DNA of 55,807 nucleotides from the NCBI RefSeq assembly GCF_002119405.1, contig NZ_MTBG01000024.1:1-55807 (forward strand), in the 5' to 3' direction. Every line of letters begins with the position of its first letter. Position 1 is the stretch's first letter. Below the pieces are notes generated by a model, which saw only the letters and a list, made by a program, of their open reading frames with translations, had not been told where the DNA came from and searched no databases. The position numbers and the translations under genes are program-made. Source of the stretch: Pseudoruegeria sp. SK021 (lineage in GTDB: Bacteria; Pseudomonadota; Alphaproteobacteria; Rhodobacterales; Rhodobacteraceae). Of the stretch, positions 34,184-42,760 are shown one piece after another.

Positions 34184-35380
34184 ATGTCCGAACAATTTTA
34201 TCGCATGAAGCGCCTGCCCCCTTACGTCATCGCCGAAACCAACGCCATGCGGGCGGCGGCACGCGCGGCCGGAGAGGATGTGATCGACCTCGGCATGGGC
34301 AACCCGGATCTGCCGCCCGCCGATCACGTGATCGAAAAACTGATCGAAGTGGCGCGTAAGCCCTCGGCCCATGGCTATTCGCAATCCAAGGGCATCCCCG
34401 GTCTGCGCCGGGCACAGGCGGATTACTACAAGCGCCGCTTCGGCGTTGAACTGGACCCGGACCGCGAAGTGGTGGTCACACTGGGCTCCAAAGAAGGGCT
34501 GGCCAGCCTTGCCACCGCAATCACCGAACCCGGCGATGTGGTATTGGCACCGAACCCGTCCTACCCGATTCACACCTTTGGGTTTATCATCGCCGGCGCC
34601 GCAATCCGCAGTGTGCCGACCACCCCGGATGAGGCCTATTTCGACAGCCTGCGCCGGGCGATGGCCTTTACCGTGCCGCGCCCGAAAATTCTGGTGATGA
34701 ACTATCCGTCCAACCCAACGGCGGAAACCGTCGACAAGGCGTTCTACGAGCGCGTTGTGGAATTCGCCAAGGCCGAGGGCCTGTGGATCATCAGTGATCT
34801 GGCCTATTCCGAACTGTATTATGACGGAAAGCCGACGGTCTCGATCCTAGAAGTCGAGGGTGCGAAGGACGTCGCGATTGAGTTCACCTCGCTCAGCAAA
34901 ACCTACAGCATGGCGGGCTGGCGGATTGGGTTTGCCGTTGGCAACCCGACGCTGATCGCGGCGATGACGCGGGTGAAATCCTATCTGGATTACGGTGCCT
35001 TCACCCCGATTCAAGCCGCAGCCTGTGCCGCGTTAAATGGGCCGCAAGACATCGTCGAGGCCAACCGCAAGGTGTATCACCGGCGCCGCGATGTGTTGAT
35101 TGAAAGCTTCGGACGGGCCGGTTGGACCATCCCGTCGCCGCCCGCATCGATGTTTGCTTGGGCACCGATCCCACCTGCGCTGGCGCATCTGGGCAGTCTG
35201 GAGTTTTCCAAGCAGCTTTTGACCCAAGCCAAGGTCGCCGTGGCCGCAGGGGTGGGCTATGGCGAAAACGGCGAAGGGTTTGTCCGCATCGCCATGGTCG
35301 AGAACGAACACCGGATCCGGCAAGCCGCGCGCGGTGTGAAACGCTATCTGCAATCAATGGGGATTAACGGCGGCTCCTGA
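34184..35380 (+). CDS. Class I/II aminotransferase (AlaC / LL-DAP aminotransferase-like)
   Basis: A 398-residue PLP aminotransferase of fold type I. The Schiff-base lysine is K239 in SLSKTYSMAGWRIGF. VIDLGMGNPDLPP near residue 33 and ILVMNYPSNPTAE near 169 are typical, and DLAYSELYYDG includes the PLP-contacting Asp and Tyr. The wording is close to the alanine aminotransferase AlaC and LL-diaminopimelate aminotransferase group. In many Rhodobacteraceae such a gene precedes hom, but here it stands alone, followed by a stem-loop. It probably makes alanine or another amino acid from its 2-oxo acid using glutamate. Confidence 0.9.
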   Translation: MSEQFYRMKRLPPYVIAETNAMRAAARAAGEDVIDLGMGNPDLPPADHVIEKLIEVARKPSAHGYSQSKGIPGLRRAQADYYKRRFGVELDPDREVVVTLGSKEGLASLATAITEPGDVVLAPNPSYPIHTFGFIIAGAAIRSVPTTPDEAYFDSLRRAMAFTVPRPKILVMNYPSNPTAETVDKAFYERVVEFAKAEGLWIISDLAYSELYYDGKPTVSILEVEGAKDVAIEFTSLSKTYSMAGWRIGFAVGNPTLIAAMTRVKSYLDYGAFTPIQAAACAALNGPQDIVEANRKVYHRRRDVLIESFGRAGWTIPSPPASMFAWAPIPPALAHLGSLEFSKQLLTQAKVAVAAGVGYGENGEGFVRIAMVENEHRIRQAARGVKRYLQSMGINGGS

Positions 35381-35405
35381 CCCGCAGATCAGGGGCGCCG
35401 GGGGG

Positions 35406-35446
35406 CCGGGGGGCTGCGCGCGGCGCACCCTCCGGACCGAGTTTTT
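35406..35446 (+). terminator. Probable terminator after the aminotransferase gene
   Basis: CCGGGGGGCTGCG near 35406-35418 pairs, with one mismatch and one bulge, with CGCACCCTCCGG ending at 35435. Five T residues lie at 35442-35446. It is placed between convergent genes, six bases before the NIPSNAP stop, so it mainly serves the plus-strand gene. Confidence 0.6.
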
Positions 35447-35452
35447 ACAAGC

Positions 35453-35770
35453 TTAGGCCTTAACGAAGCTGGCCGGGGTCAGGATCGTGTTCACCTGTTT
35501 GACGAGGTATCCCGCCTCGGCGCTTTTTCCCAGATAGGCCTGCCACTCAGGATCGGCCGCCATCGCGGCGCGCTTGGCCGCGCGGTCGGCAGCATCCTCG
35601 TACACCCAGATATGAACGTAGGAATTGACGTCGCCGGTTTCGACCGCGCCGTAGACGGCAGGCTGACCCAGATGCCGGCTTTGCGGCACCCAACCGTGAT
35701 CTTCATAAAGCTTCATGTGCTTTTTGATGGTGCCGGGGCGGCAGGTATAGGTGCGGTGGTCATAGATCAT
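35453..35770 (-). CDS. NIPSNAP family protein
   Basis: A 105-residue ferredoxin-like fold protein. It starts MIYDHRTYTCRPGTIKKHMK at ATG 35770; a longer frame upstream lies in the permease gene. RHLGQPAVYGAVETGDVNSY and HIWVYEDAADRAAKRAAM match the NIPSNAP domain of small dimeric proteins. It overlaps the end of the TRAP small permease by eleven bases, so it is the last gene of the TRAP operon. Bacterial NIPSNAP proteins often accompany catabolic or isomerase functions but have no settled activity. Confidence 0.88.
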   Translation of the reverse strand: MIYDHRTYTCRPGTIKKHMKLYEDHGWVPQSRHLGQPAVYGAVETGDVNSYVHIWVYEDAADRAAKRAAMAADPEWQAYLGKSAEAGYLVKQVNTILTPASFVKA

Positions 35771-36260
35771 GGGGGGTCTCCGGTTGGGTCGAGGTAAACA
35801 AGGTCTGTAGGCACTTAAACAGTGCATGCAGGGTATAGCCGGTCATCACTGCCCCGAAAATCGGGATGGCGATATAGAAGGCGGCGGTGGGAAAGCCGAG
35901 GATGGGTGTCACCGCGCGGCTGCGGTCGGTCAAATCCCAGCCATACCACGTCATAGCAAAGAAGAATGCCAGTGACAGCAGCGACAGGATCGCGCCAAGG
36001 ATGGCCGCAGAGCGTTGGGTGCCCATGCGCAGTTCCAGCCAATCCACCCGGAAGTGATCGTTCTCACGCCACAGTGCAGCAGCGCCCGAAAAGACCATCC
36101 AAGCGAACAGGCCTTGCACGACCTCGTCCAGCCACGCGAACCCCGCCAATTGAAACCCGCGCGCCACCACGTTTGCCAGCAGCAGCAGGAACAATGCCAC
36201 AAGGCAGAGGGTCGCAATCCCTCTGAGGGCCTGCCCGATCAGGCGATCCAGCGCGCTCAT
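35760..36260 (-). CDS. TRAP transporter small permease (DctQ-type)
   Basis: A 166-residue inner-membrane protein with four hydrophobic helices (roughly residues 13-33, 45-65, 85-105 and 125-145). It starts MSALDRLIGQALRGIATLC in an ATGA overlap with the large permease. The conserved helix end FAWLDEVVQGLFAWMVFSGA and the ENDHFRVDWL loop are typical of DctQ subunits. It bridges the large subunit in a TRAP importer for carboxylates. Confidence 0.9.
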   Translation of the reverse strand: MSALDRLIGQALRGIATLCLVALFLLLLANVVARGFQLAGFAWLDEVVQGLFAWMVFSGAAALWRENDHFRVDWLELRMGTQRSAAILGAILSLLSLAFFFAMTWYGWDLTDRSRAVTPILGFPTAAFYIAIPIFGAVMTGYTLHALFKCLQTLFTSTQPETPHDL

Positions 36261-37543
36261 TCGCCCATCACCAAGGTTGGCAGCCATGTCGAGATCGCCG
36301 GAAAGATGATCACTGCCAGCAGCACCAGAACCAGTCCCAGCAGGTAAGGCATCAACGCCCGGGACAAGCGGCCCACCGTCATGTTCGCGATGGATGAGAC
36401 CGCGAACAACACCATGCCCACCGGCGGCGTCAGCAGACCCACCATGGAACACATGATCATGATCACCCCGAACTGGATCGGATCGACGCCGATCTGGGTG
36501 ATCACCGGCAAGAACAACGGCACGGTCAGGACGATGACGGCGATGCCTTCAAGGAACATGCCCAGCACCAGTAGAATGGCGACGATGATCGCCATGATGA
36601 TGGCCGGATTGTCCGACAGCCCCATCAATTGCGCCACAAGCTGGTTCGGGATGCGTTGCTGGATCAGCAGCCATCCGAAGAAGCCCGCAGCGGCGATGAC
36701 GAACATCACGCGAATGGTGTGTTCCAGCGTATCCCAGATGATCTTGGGCAGATCGCGCGGCTTGATCTCACGATAGACCAGCATCGACAGCACCAGCGCA
36801 TAGGCACTGGCCAACACGCCCGCTTCGGTCGGCGTGACGATGCCGCCAAAAATGCCCGCGATGATAATGACCGGGGTCATCAGCGACAAAGCGCTGTCCA
36901 TAAAGCTGCGCCCGATCTCGGGCCAGTCGATGTGATCGCGTCGGGGCATCTTGTGCCGCAGCGCCATGATATAGACCGCACCCATCAAGGCCAGCGCCAT
37001 CAAAAGACCGGGCAACACCCCGGCCAAGAACAGCTTGGCCACGGACACGCCGGTAATGGAGGAATACAGCACGAACGGAATTGAGGGCGGGAATACCGGA
37101 CCGATTGTGGACGATGCCGCCGTGATCGCAGCCGAAAAATCGGGATCGTAATCCCGTTCGGCCATTGCCTTCAGTTCGACCTGACCCAAGCCGGCCGCAT
37201 CGGCCACTGCCGCGCCGGACATACCGGAAAAGAACAGCGAGGCCAGAACGTTAACCTGACCCAACCCGCCGCGAATATGGCCGACGCAGGCATCGGCAAA
37301 GCGGAATATTCGGTGGGTAATGCCACCGGTATTCATCAGGTTTCCGGCCAGAATAAAGAATGGGATCGCCAACAGCGTGAATCCGGTCGTCGCCGAGAAC
37401 ATCCGCTGTGGCAGCATCGCAAGGATGCGGAAATCACCTTGAAACGCGTAGAAGCCGACAGCCGTCAGGCCGAGGGCCACCGCGATAGGCAGACCGATGG
37501 CGATAAACAGCACCAAAACGGCCAGAATGAGAAAAGTTGTCAT
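36257..37543 (-). CDS. TRAP transporter large permease (DctM-type)
   Basis: A 428-residue protein with about a dozen hydrophobic segments. Family wording includes MSGAAVADAAGLGQVELKAM near residue 115, IGPVFPPSIPFVLY and VSIAKLFLAGVLPG-like text near 155, and FFGWLLIQQRIPN. It is the sodium- or proton-coupled translocation subunit. It is followed 3' by the small permease (ATGA overlap) and preceded by the binding-protein gene, 57 bases away. The ligand is likely a carboxylic or sulfonic acid but cannot be named. Confidence 0.92.
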   Translation of the reverse strand: MTTFLILAVLVLFIAIGLPIAVALGLTAVGFYAFQGDFRILAMLPQRMFSATTGFTLLAIPFFILAGNLMNTGGITHRIFRFADACVGHIRGGLGQVNVLASLFFSGMSGAAVADAAGLGQVELKAMAERDYDPDFSAAITAASSTIGPVFPPSIPFVLYSSITGVSVAKLFLAGVLPGLLMALALMGAVYIMALRHKMPRRDHIDWPEIGRSFMDSALSLMTPVIIIAGIFGGIVTPTEAGVLASAYALVLSMLVYREIKPRDLPKIIWDTLEHTIRVMFVIAAAGFFGWLLIQQRIPNQLVAQLMGLSDNPAIIMAIIVAILLVLGMFLEGIAVIVLTVPLFLPVITQIGVDPIQFGVIMIMCSMVGLLTPPVGMVLFAVSSIANMTVGRLSRALMPYLLGLVLVLLAVIIFPAISTWLPTLVMGE

Positions 37544-37600
37544 CTGACTGCGTGGATCCGGACCGCCCCAATCGTTTGGAGCGATCCAGACCCGCGTCCC

Positions 37601-38572
37601 TTATTCGAGGAAGGACAGGAATTTATCCATATTTTCTTGGCCGGAATAGTCTGCCACCCGCTGCCGCGCCGGTCCCATCATCGCCACGAAAGGCGCAAGA
37701 TCGGGCTCGGTCACAACCATGCCAGCCGCAGCAAGAGCCGCAATTTCTTCTTGCTCTTGTGCCATGACAGCCGCGCGCATCATCTGGGCCGACGCTTGGC
37801 TTTCCTCGCGCAGAATGGTCTGCTGTTCGTCGGTCAGACCGTCCCAGACATCCTTGTTGATGACATGCACCATCGAGTTATAAACGTGGCGCGTAAGGGC
37901 CAAGTTTTCCTGAAACTCGTTCAGTTTGAAGTGATAGATCACCCCGATCGGGTTTTCCTGGCCATCGACAACGCCCTGATTCAGCGCGTTCGGCAGTTCG
38001 GTGAACGCGATCTGTGTGGTCGACGCTCCCAGCCCTTCCATTGCCGCAACAATCTGCAACTCAGGCGGCGTGCGCAGTTTCAGACCGTTGACGTCTTCGG
38101 GCGTCAAAATCGGGCGGACATTGTTGGTGATGTTGCGAAAGCCATATTCCCAGTTGGACAGCATGACCAAGCCTTGCTCTTCCAGTTTGGGCGCGGCCCA
38201 GTCCTGAAACGGTCCGTCCAGAACCTGATGCGCCTGCTCGTAGCTGTCGAAGGCGAAGGGGGTCATAACGGTGCCAAAGGCTTTTTCGTATTTGTCCAGA
38301 CCGCCTTGGGTCGGCAAGTTCATATCGAGCGCGCCCAGAACCGTCTGCTCCAGTTGCTCTGGCGGCGAGCCAAGCTGGTTGGCCGGGAACAGCTCAACCA
38401 CGATGTCGCCATTGGTCCGCTCGGCGACGTTTTCGGCAAATTGCACGGCGGCAAGATGGCCCGGATGGGTTTCAGCCGCGAAATGGCCAAACTTCAGCGT
38501 CACGTCCTGCGCGTAGGCCGTCCCCGCGAAGGCAAATACGGCAGCGCCGCATAGAAGGTGGTGCAGTCTCAT
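37601..38572 (-). CDS. TRAP transporter substrate-binding protein (DctP-type)
   Basis: A 323-residue periplasmic protein with a Sec signal (MRLHHLLCGAAVFAFAGTAYA) and mature start QDVTLKFGHFAAETHPGH. A gggagg ribosome site precedes the ATG. The selectivity-helix region around GLKLRTPPELQIVAAMEGLG includes the Arg that forms a salt bridge to ligand carboxylates in DctP proteins. FTELPNALNQGVVDGQENP is also diagnostic. It feeds the permeases encoded just downstream. Confidence 0.93.
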   Translation of the reverse strand: MRLHHLLCGAAVFAFAGTAYAQDVTLKFGHFAAETHPGHLAAVQFAENVAERTNGDIVVELFPANQLGSPPEQLEQTVLGALDMNLPTQGGLDKYEKAFGTVMTPFAFDSYEQAHQVLDGPFQDWAAPKLEEQGLVMLSNWEYGFRNITNNVRPILTPEDVNGLKLRTPPELQIVAAMEGLGASTTQIAFTELPNALNQGVVDGQENPIGVIYHFKLNEFQENLALTRHVYNSMVHVINKDVWDGLTDEQQTILREESQASAQMMRAAVMAQEQEEIAALAAAGMVVTEPDLAPFVAMMGPARQRVADYSGQENMDKFLSFLE

Positions 38573-38620
38573 GATCGTTCCTCCCTGATCAGTCGATAGT
38601 GATGTGGCGTATCTGCGAAC

Positions 38621-39532
38621 CTAGGGGCGCGCCTCCTCCAGCGTGGCCTCCACACCGGTCAGTTCTTCATAGGCCTTGATGATCGCCGTGCAGCTTTCGT
38701 CGCCATGCCCCATGATCGATGCCAGCGCATAGGTCTGGTTGATCGACTGCGCCATGAACCCCGGCAACCCGGCGCGCTCCAACCATTCGGCGTAATAGCG
38801 CACGTCTTTTTGCGCGTTGGACAGTGACATATGCGGGGTGAAATCCCGGCGCAGGGTCATCTCACCATAGAGGTCCATCATCCCGGACTTGCCGCCCGCC
38901 GCCGAAATGATGCCGATGACCTTGGACATATCCAGCCCCTCATGGGCGGCCAACGCGAAGCCTTCGCACCATGCCGCAACATTCGCGAAGGCGATGTAGT
39001 TGTGAATCAGCTTCAGGCGGATCGCATGGCCCGCAGGACCGACGTGGAACACGTTTTCGGCATAGGCGTCGAACACTGGGCGCAAGCGTTCGAGCAAAGC
39101 CTCTTCGCCGCCGAACAAGACATTGACCTCGCCCCGGTCGGCATGGGCTGGTGTGCGGGTCATCGGCGCTTCGGCATAGGCGATCCCGCGTGCCGCGCAG
39201 GCGTCCCGCATCAGATCGACATGGTCAGTCGAGACCGTGGTGTGATCCAAAAAGACTGCATCATCCGGCAGCGCCGCCAATGCGCCCCCTGCCCCCAGCG
39301 ACAACGCCTGAACTGCTTCGGCCGTGGTCACGCAAACGACAAAAACATCCGATTGCGCCGCGATCTCGGACGGCGTTCCGCCCTGACGTGCGCCCAAGGA
39401 CACCGCATCGGCAACCTTGGCCGAATCCAAGTCGGTGACGACGACATCGAAGCCTTTCGCGCACAGGTTCTTGACCAGACCGCGCCCCATTCCGCCAAGA
39501 CCGACAAAGCCAATTCGTAGTGCAGACATCAT
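38621..39532 (-). CDS. Beta-hydroxyacid dehydrogenase (3-hydroxyisobutyrate dehydrogenase family)
   Basis: About 303 residues from ATG 39532 (five bases after ggagg); the next ATG at 39529 is equally possible. The NAD(P) loop VGLGGMGRGL is at 10-19, the substrate-binding segment DHTTVSTDHV around 96-105, and the catalytic Lys174 lies in RLKLIHNYI. It belongs to the 3-hydroxyisobutyrate / tartronate semialdehyde / GLYR-type reductases. It is the first gene of the TRAP operon and divergent from the GntR regulator. It probably oxidises the imported hydroxy acid or reduces a semialdehyde. Confidence 0.9.
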   Translation of the reverse strand: MMSALRIGFVGLGGMGRGLVKNLCAKGFDVVVTDLDSAKVADAVSLGARQGGTPSEIAAQSDVFVVCVTTAEAVQALSLGAGGALAALPDDAVFLDHTTVSTDHVDLMRDACAARGIAYAEAPMTRTPAHADRGEVNVLFGGEEALLERLRPVFDAYAENVFHVGPAGHAIRLKLIHNYIAFANVAAWCEGFALAAHEGLDMSKVIGIISAAGGKSGMMDLYGEMTLRRDFTPHMSLSNAQKDVRYYAEWLERAGLPGFMAQSINQTYALASIMGHGDESCTAIIKAYEELTGVEATLEEARP

Positions 39533-39570
39533 GTACTCCTCCCGTTGATCGTCATAAATCATATGGCTGA

Positions 39571-39581
39571 TTGTAAGACAA
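39571..39581. promoter_or_regulatory. FadR-type GntR operator
   Basis: TTGTAAGACAA fits the TNGTNNNACNA consensus of FadR-subfamily GntR sites exactly. It lies in the 129-base divergent region between the beta-hydroxyacid dehydrogenase/TRAP operon and the GntR gene. A possible leftward -35 (TTGTCT) overlaps it. It probably mediates repression of both directions by the regulator at 39662. Confidence 0.65.
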
Positions 39582-39661
39582 CTGTTTTTCGTTTATTCCC
39601 GATGCAGGAACTGGTGCAGTCGGCCTCCGCGGCGTAACCTGCACCAAAGGAGACTAGTGAA

Positions 39662-40405
39662 ATGACGGGAAACTCGGACCTGTTCGACAAGATCGACCGG
39701 CCACGCCGGCTACCTGATGAAGTCGCAACCGCGATCATCAGCGCGATCGAAGGTGGGCAGTTGCAACCCGGCGACCGCTTGCCAACGGAACATGCGTTGT
39801 CAGAACGGTTCGGTGTCGCCCGGACCGTCATCCGCGAGGCCATTTCCTTGCTGAAATACGACGGCGTGGTCGATTCTCGCCGCGGCGTCGGCGCCTTCAT
39901 CACCCCAAACGGCACCCGATCAGCCTTTCGGATCAGCCCAGGTTGCTTTGAAAAACGCAAGAAGATCATCCAGTTGCTTCAGCTTAGAACCGGAGTGCAG
40001 GCCGGGGCATCGGCCCTTGCAGCCGAAGTGCGCACCCCCGAACAAATGGATGAGATCGACGGGCTGTTCGCGCGGATGCAAGCCGCCGACGCCGAGGGCC
40101 CCGAGGTTGCACTGGAAGGCCGGGTCGATGCTGAATTGGCCTTTTACCGCCGCATCGCCGAAGCCTCTGCCAACGAATATTACGTCGACGTCATTGGCAT
40201 GATCGAGGCCAATATCCAGAACAACCTGCGGTCGGCCTTTCTGAAGAATGCCGCCATGTCAGAGTTCGGCAAGGACATTCTCGACGAGCATCAGGCGGTA
40301 CGCGACGCCCTGCGCCGCCAAGATCCCGAAGCTGCGCGCCTTGCCACACGCCACCGATTCGAATGCGCCGCGCAACGCCTTGCGGCCCGCGAAGATTTCT
40401 TATGA
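39662..40405 (+). CDS. GntR-family regulator, FadR subfamily (FCD domain)
   Basis: A 247-residue regulator with an N-terminal winged helix (residues 10-80: LPDEVATAIISAIEGGQLQP, then LPTEHALSERFGVARTVIRE). A C-terminal helical FCD effector domain of about 150 residues follows, with its metal/ligand-binding His in the DEHQAV and TRHRF segments. An aaaggag ribosome site precedes the ATG. It is divergent from the TRAP operon and followed seven bases later by the ThDP enzyme. FadR-type regulators with TRAP importers usually respond to a carboxylate pathway intermediate. Confidence 0.92.
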   Translation: MTGNSDLFDKIDRPRRLPDEVATAIISAIEGGQLQPGDRLPTEHALSERFGVARTVIREAISLLKYDGVVDSRRGVGAFITPNGTRSAFRISPGCFEKRKKIIQLLQLRTGVQAGASALAAEVRTPEQMDEIDGLFARMQAADAEGPEVALEGRVDAELAFYRRIAEASANEYYVDVIGMIEANIQNNLRSAFLKNAAMSEFGKDILDEHQAVRDALRRQDPEAARLATRHRFECAAQRLAAREDFL

Positions 40406-40412
40406 GGACCAG

Positions 40413-42122
40413 ATGACCCATCATTCCATCGCCGATCCGGCCACGTCGACCCCCTCTGCCGCAGCGTCCCGCCATGGGGGGAAAATCCTGATTGATGCGC
40501 TGAAGGCGCAAGGGGTCGAGCGGGTATTCTGCGTCCCGGGCGAAAGCTATCTGGCCGCGCTGGATGGGCTTTACGATTCCGATATCGAGACGGTCGTCAC
40601 CCGGAATGAGGGCGGCGCGGCGATGATGGCCGAAGCCGATGGCAAGCTGACCGGACGCCCCGGCATTGCCTTTGTGACCCGCGGCCCCGGCGCCACCAAC
40701 GCCTCAGGCGGTGTGCATGTGGCGTTTCAGGACAGCACGCCGATGATCTTGTTCATTGGACAGGTGGCCAGTGATCAGCGCGACCGCGAAGCCTTTCAAG
40801 AGGTCGATTACCGCGCCATGTTCGGCCCCTTGGCGAAATGGGTCGGAGAAATTGATCGTCTGGACCGGCTGCCCGAATATGTCAGCCATGCTTTCCACAT
40901 TGCCCAATCCGGTCGGCCCGGACCAGTGGTTCTGGCACTGCCCGAAGACATGCTGTCCTCGCACAGCGACGCGGCCGTGGTCCCAGCGGCGAACCTGCCG
41001 TCAGGACAAGCCCCGGACAGCGATGTGACCGCGGTGCTGGACCGGTTGGCTGCCGCCGAACGACCCTTGGTGATCGTGGGCGGATCGGGCTGGTCGACCG
41101 AAGCCGCGACGGCGCTTGGCGATTTCGCCACGGCCGCAAACCTTCCCGTCGGCGCATCGTTCCGGTGTCAGGATTTTCTCGACAACCGTCATGCCTGTTA
41201 CGTTGGCGACATTGGCATTGGCATCAACCCGGCGCTGGCCGAACGGGTGCGCAATGCGGATGTCATCCTCGCCCTTGGCACCCGCCTTGGTGAAATGACC
41301 ACCAGCGGCTATACCCTGCTGACCCCGCCGGTTTCCAAGCAATCGCTGATCCATGTCTACCCCGACCCCTCTGAGCTTGGCCGGGTCTACCGGCCCGATC
41401 TGGCGGTGGTGGCCCAGCCGGGTGCCTTCATTCAGCAATTGGCAAGCCGGGTTAGCCCGTCGACGAACACGGCACGTGCAACGGCGCTAACCGACGCACG
41501 TGCCGCGTATCAGGCCTGGCAAGTGCCGCAAGACACGCCCGGCGATCTGCGCATGGAGCGGGTGATCACCCATCTGAATGACGTCTTGCCTGACGATGCC
41601 ATCCTGACAAATGGCGCGGGCAATTACTCGGCGTGGCTGCACCGTTATTACCGCTATCGCGGCTGGCGCACCCAACTGGCCCCGACCAGCGGCAGCATGG
41701 GCTATGGCCTGCCCGCTGCCATCGCTGCCAAGCTGCGCTTTCCCGAACGTGACAGCATCTGTCTTGCCGGGGATGGCTGCTTTCAGATGGTATCACAGGA
41801 ATTCGGCGTGGCCTGCGAATATGGCGCCAACATCATTGTGCTGATCTCGAATAACGGCATGTATGGCACGATCCGGATGCATCAACAGCGGCACTATCCC
41901 GGGCGGCCCTCTGCAACCCGAATGGTCAACCCGGATTTCGCCGCCCTTGCCCAAGCCTATGGCGCGTTCGGGGCCACGGTCACCCGGGACGAAGATTTCG
42001 CCGACGCTTTTGCCGAGGCCCGTGCCGCAGGCCGCCCCGCGATCTTGGAACTTCAGGTGTCCCCAGATGCCTTGTCACCGAAGATGACGCTGGAAGGCTA
42101 TCAAGCGCCGCAGCCGAAGTAG
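40413..42122 (+). CDS. ThDP-dependent enzyme (acetolactate synthase-like)
   Basis: A 569-residue protein starting at ATG 40413 with gagga upstream; a longer frame reaching into the GntR gene is rejected. The N-terminal ThDP domain carries the catalytic Glu66 in TRNEGGAAMMAEADG and GPGATNASGG. The central domain has VIVGGSGW. The C-terminal domain holds the cofactor motif from LAGDGCFQM to SNNGMYGTI (GDG...NN). Family relatives include acetolactate synthase, glyoxylate carboligase, sulfoacetaldehyde acetyltransferase and benzoylformate decarboxylase. None is a clear match by wording, and no small regulatory subunit is present. With TRAP uptake and a beta-hydroxyacid dehydrogenase it may decarboxylate or condense a 2-oxo acid. 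Confidence 0.88.
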   Translation: MTHHSIADPATSTPSAAASRHGGKILIDALKAQGVERVFCVPGESYLAALDGLYDSDIETVVTRNEGGAAMMAEADGKLTGRPGIAFVTRGPGATNASGGVHVAFQDSTPMILFIGQVASDQRDREAFQEVDYRAMFGPLAKWVGEIDRLDRLPEYVSHAFHIAQSGRPGPVVLALPEDMLSSHSDAAVVPAANLPSGQAPDSDVTAVLDRLAAAERPLVIVGGSGWSTEAATALGDFATAANLPVGASFRCQDFLDNRHACYVGDIGIGINPALAERVRNADVILALGTRLGEMTTSGYTLLTPPVSKQSLIHVYPDPSELGRVYRPDLAVVAQPGAFIQQLASRVSPSTNTARATALTDARAAYQAWQVPQDTPGDLRMERVITHLNDVLPDDAILTNGAGNYSAWLHRYYRYRGWRTQLAPTSGSMGYGLPAAIAAKLRFPERDSICLAGDGCFQMVSQEFGVACEYGANIIVLISNNGMYGTIRMHQQRHYPGRPSATRMVNPDFAALAQAYGAFGATVTRDEDFADAFAEARAAGRPAILELQVSPDALSPKMTLEGYQAPQPK

Positions 42123-42242
42123 GTCAGGGGCGCACGATCCAGCAAAAAGTATGCGTTCCGAGCCACGCTTGGGACGCGACCGACCCTTCAGGCGCGACCC
42201 ACGATGGCAGAGGCCCATGCCTTCAACGGCCAGTTCGGCGCT

Positions 42243-42749
42243 TTATTCGGCGCGTGTGACCACCACCGTGGATGAAATGACCGCCCCATTGGCCGCCCAT
42301 TCACTATGGTCATTCGCGTTCAACGTTACAGTCACGGTATTCTCGCCCGGTTTCAGAAAATGGGACGGCAAATGTGACCACTCAGAATAGACCCGCGCGA
42401 TTTTCACCCCGTTGACGTAGATATGCGCATGGCCTTGATTGTCCTGCGCCGCACGATTGATGGCGGCGGGGGTAAAGTCAAAGTTCCGGGGCAGGATCTG
42501 GACGTTATATCCGACCATCGCATCGGGAAACATCAGATGGGTCACGCTAGGAACCGGCGCCTCTGCTGAGACCGGTCGCAAAGGATGCTGATGCATCGGG
42601 GACATTTCGGACATCGCCATCGTCCCATCCAATGACCCTGCCTCCATTGCAGGCATCACCGCTGCGCCCATCGGGGTGAAGGCGTAAAGACCAACAGTCA
42701 GCACCACGCCCACAGCTCCGCCAATCACGATATAGGTAATTTTCTCCAT
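42243..42749 (-). CDS. Membrane-anchored Met/His-rich protein of unknown function
   Basis: A 168-residue protein with one N-terminal transmembrane helix (about residues 5-26, ITYIVIGGAVGVVLTVGLYA) and an outside domain. The segment after the helix (about residues 27-57) contains seven methionines and two histidines, ending SEMSPMHQHPLRP, which suggests copper or other soft-metal binding. The C-terminal 110 residues are beta-rich, with QGHAHIYVNGVKIARVY, HFLKPGENTVTVTLNANDHS and VISSTVVV, a cupredoxin-like or Ig-like pattern. It is last in the MarR-YHYH operon, 11 bases after the YHYH gene. I do not recognise a characterised family. Confidence 0.7.
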   Translation of the reverse strand: MEKITYIVIGGAVGVVLTVGLYAFTPMGAAVMPAMEAGSLDGTMAMSEMSPMHQHPLRPVSAEAPVPSVTHLMFPDAMVGYNVQILPRNFDFTPAAINRAAQDNQGHAHIYVNGVKIARVYSEWSHLPSHFLKPGENTVTVTLNANDHSEWAANGAVISSTVVVTRAE

Positions 42750-42760
42750 TCGCGCAGCCT

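Noticed and set aside
33909-34208. 99-codon plus-strand frame with a His-rich MDHGHAHMHSHD stretch
   Set aside because: The stretch lies just before the aminotransferase start in another frame, with no ribosome site and no further homology; probably chance.
40248-40412. Upstream extension of the ThDP-enzyme frame into the GntR gene
   Set aside because: The extension has no homology, and gagga precedes ATG 40413 where the family N-terminus begins.
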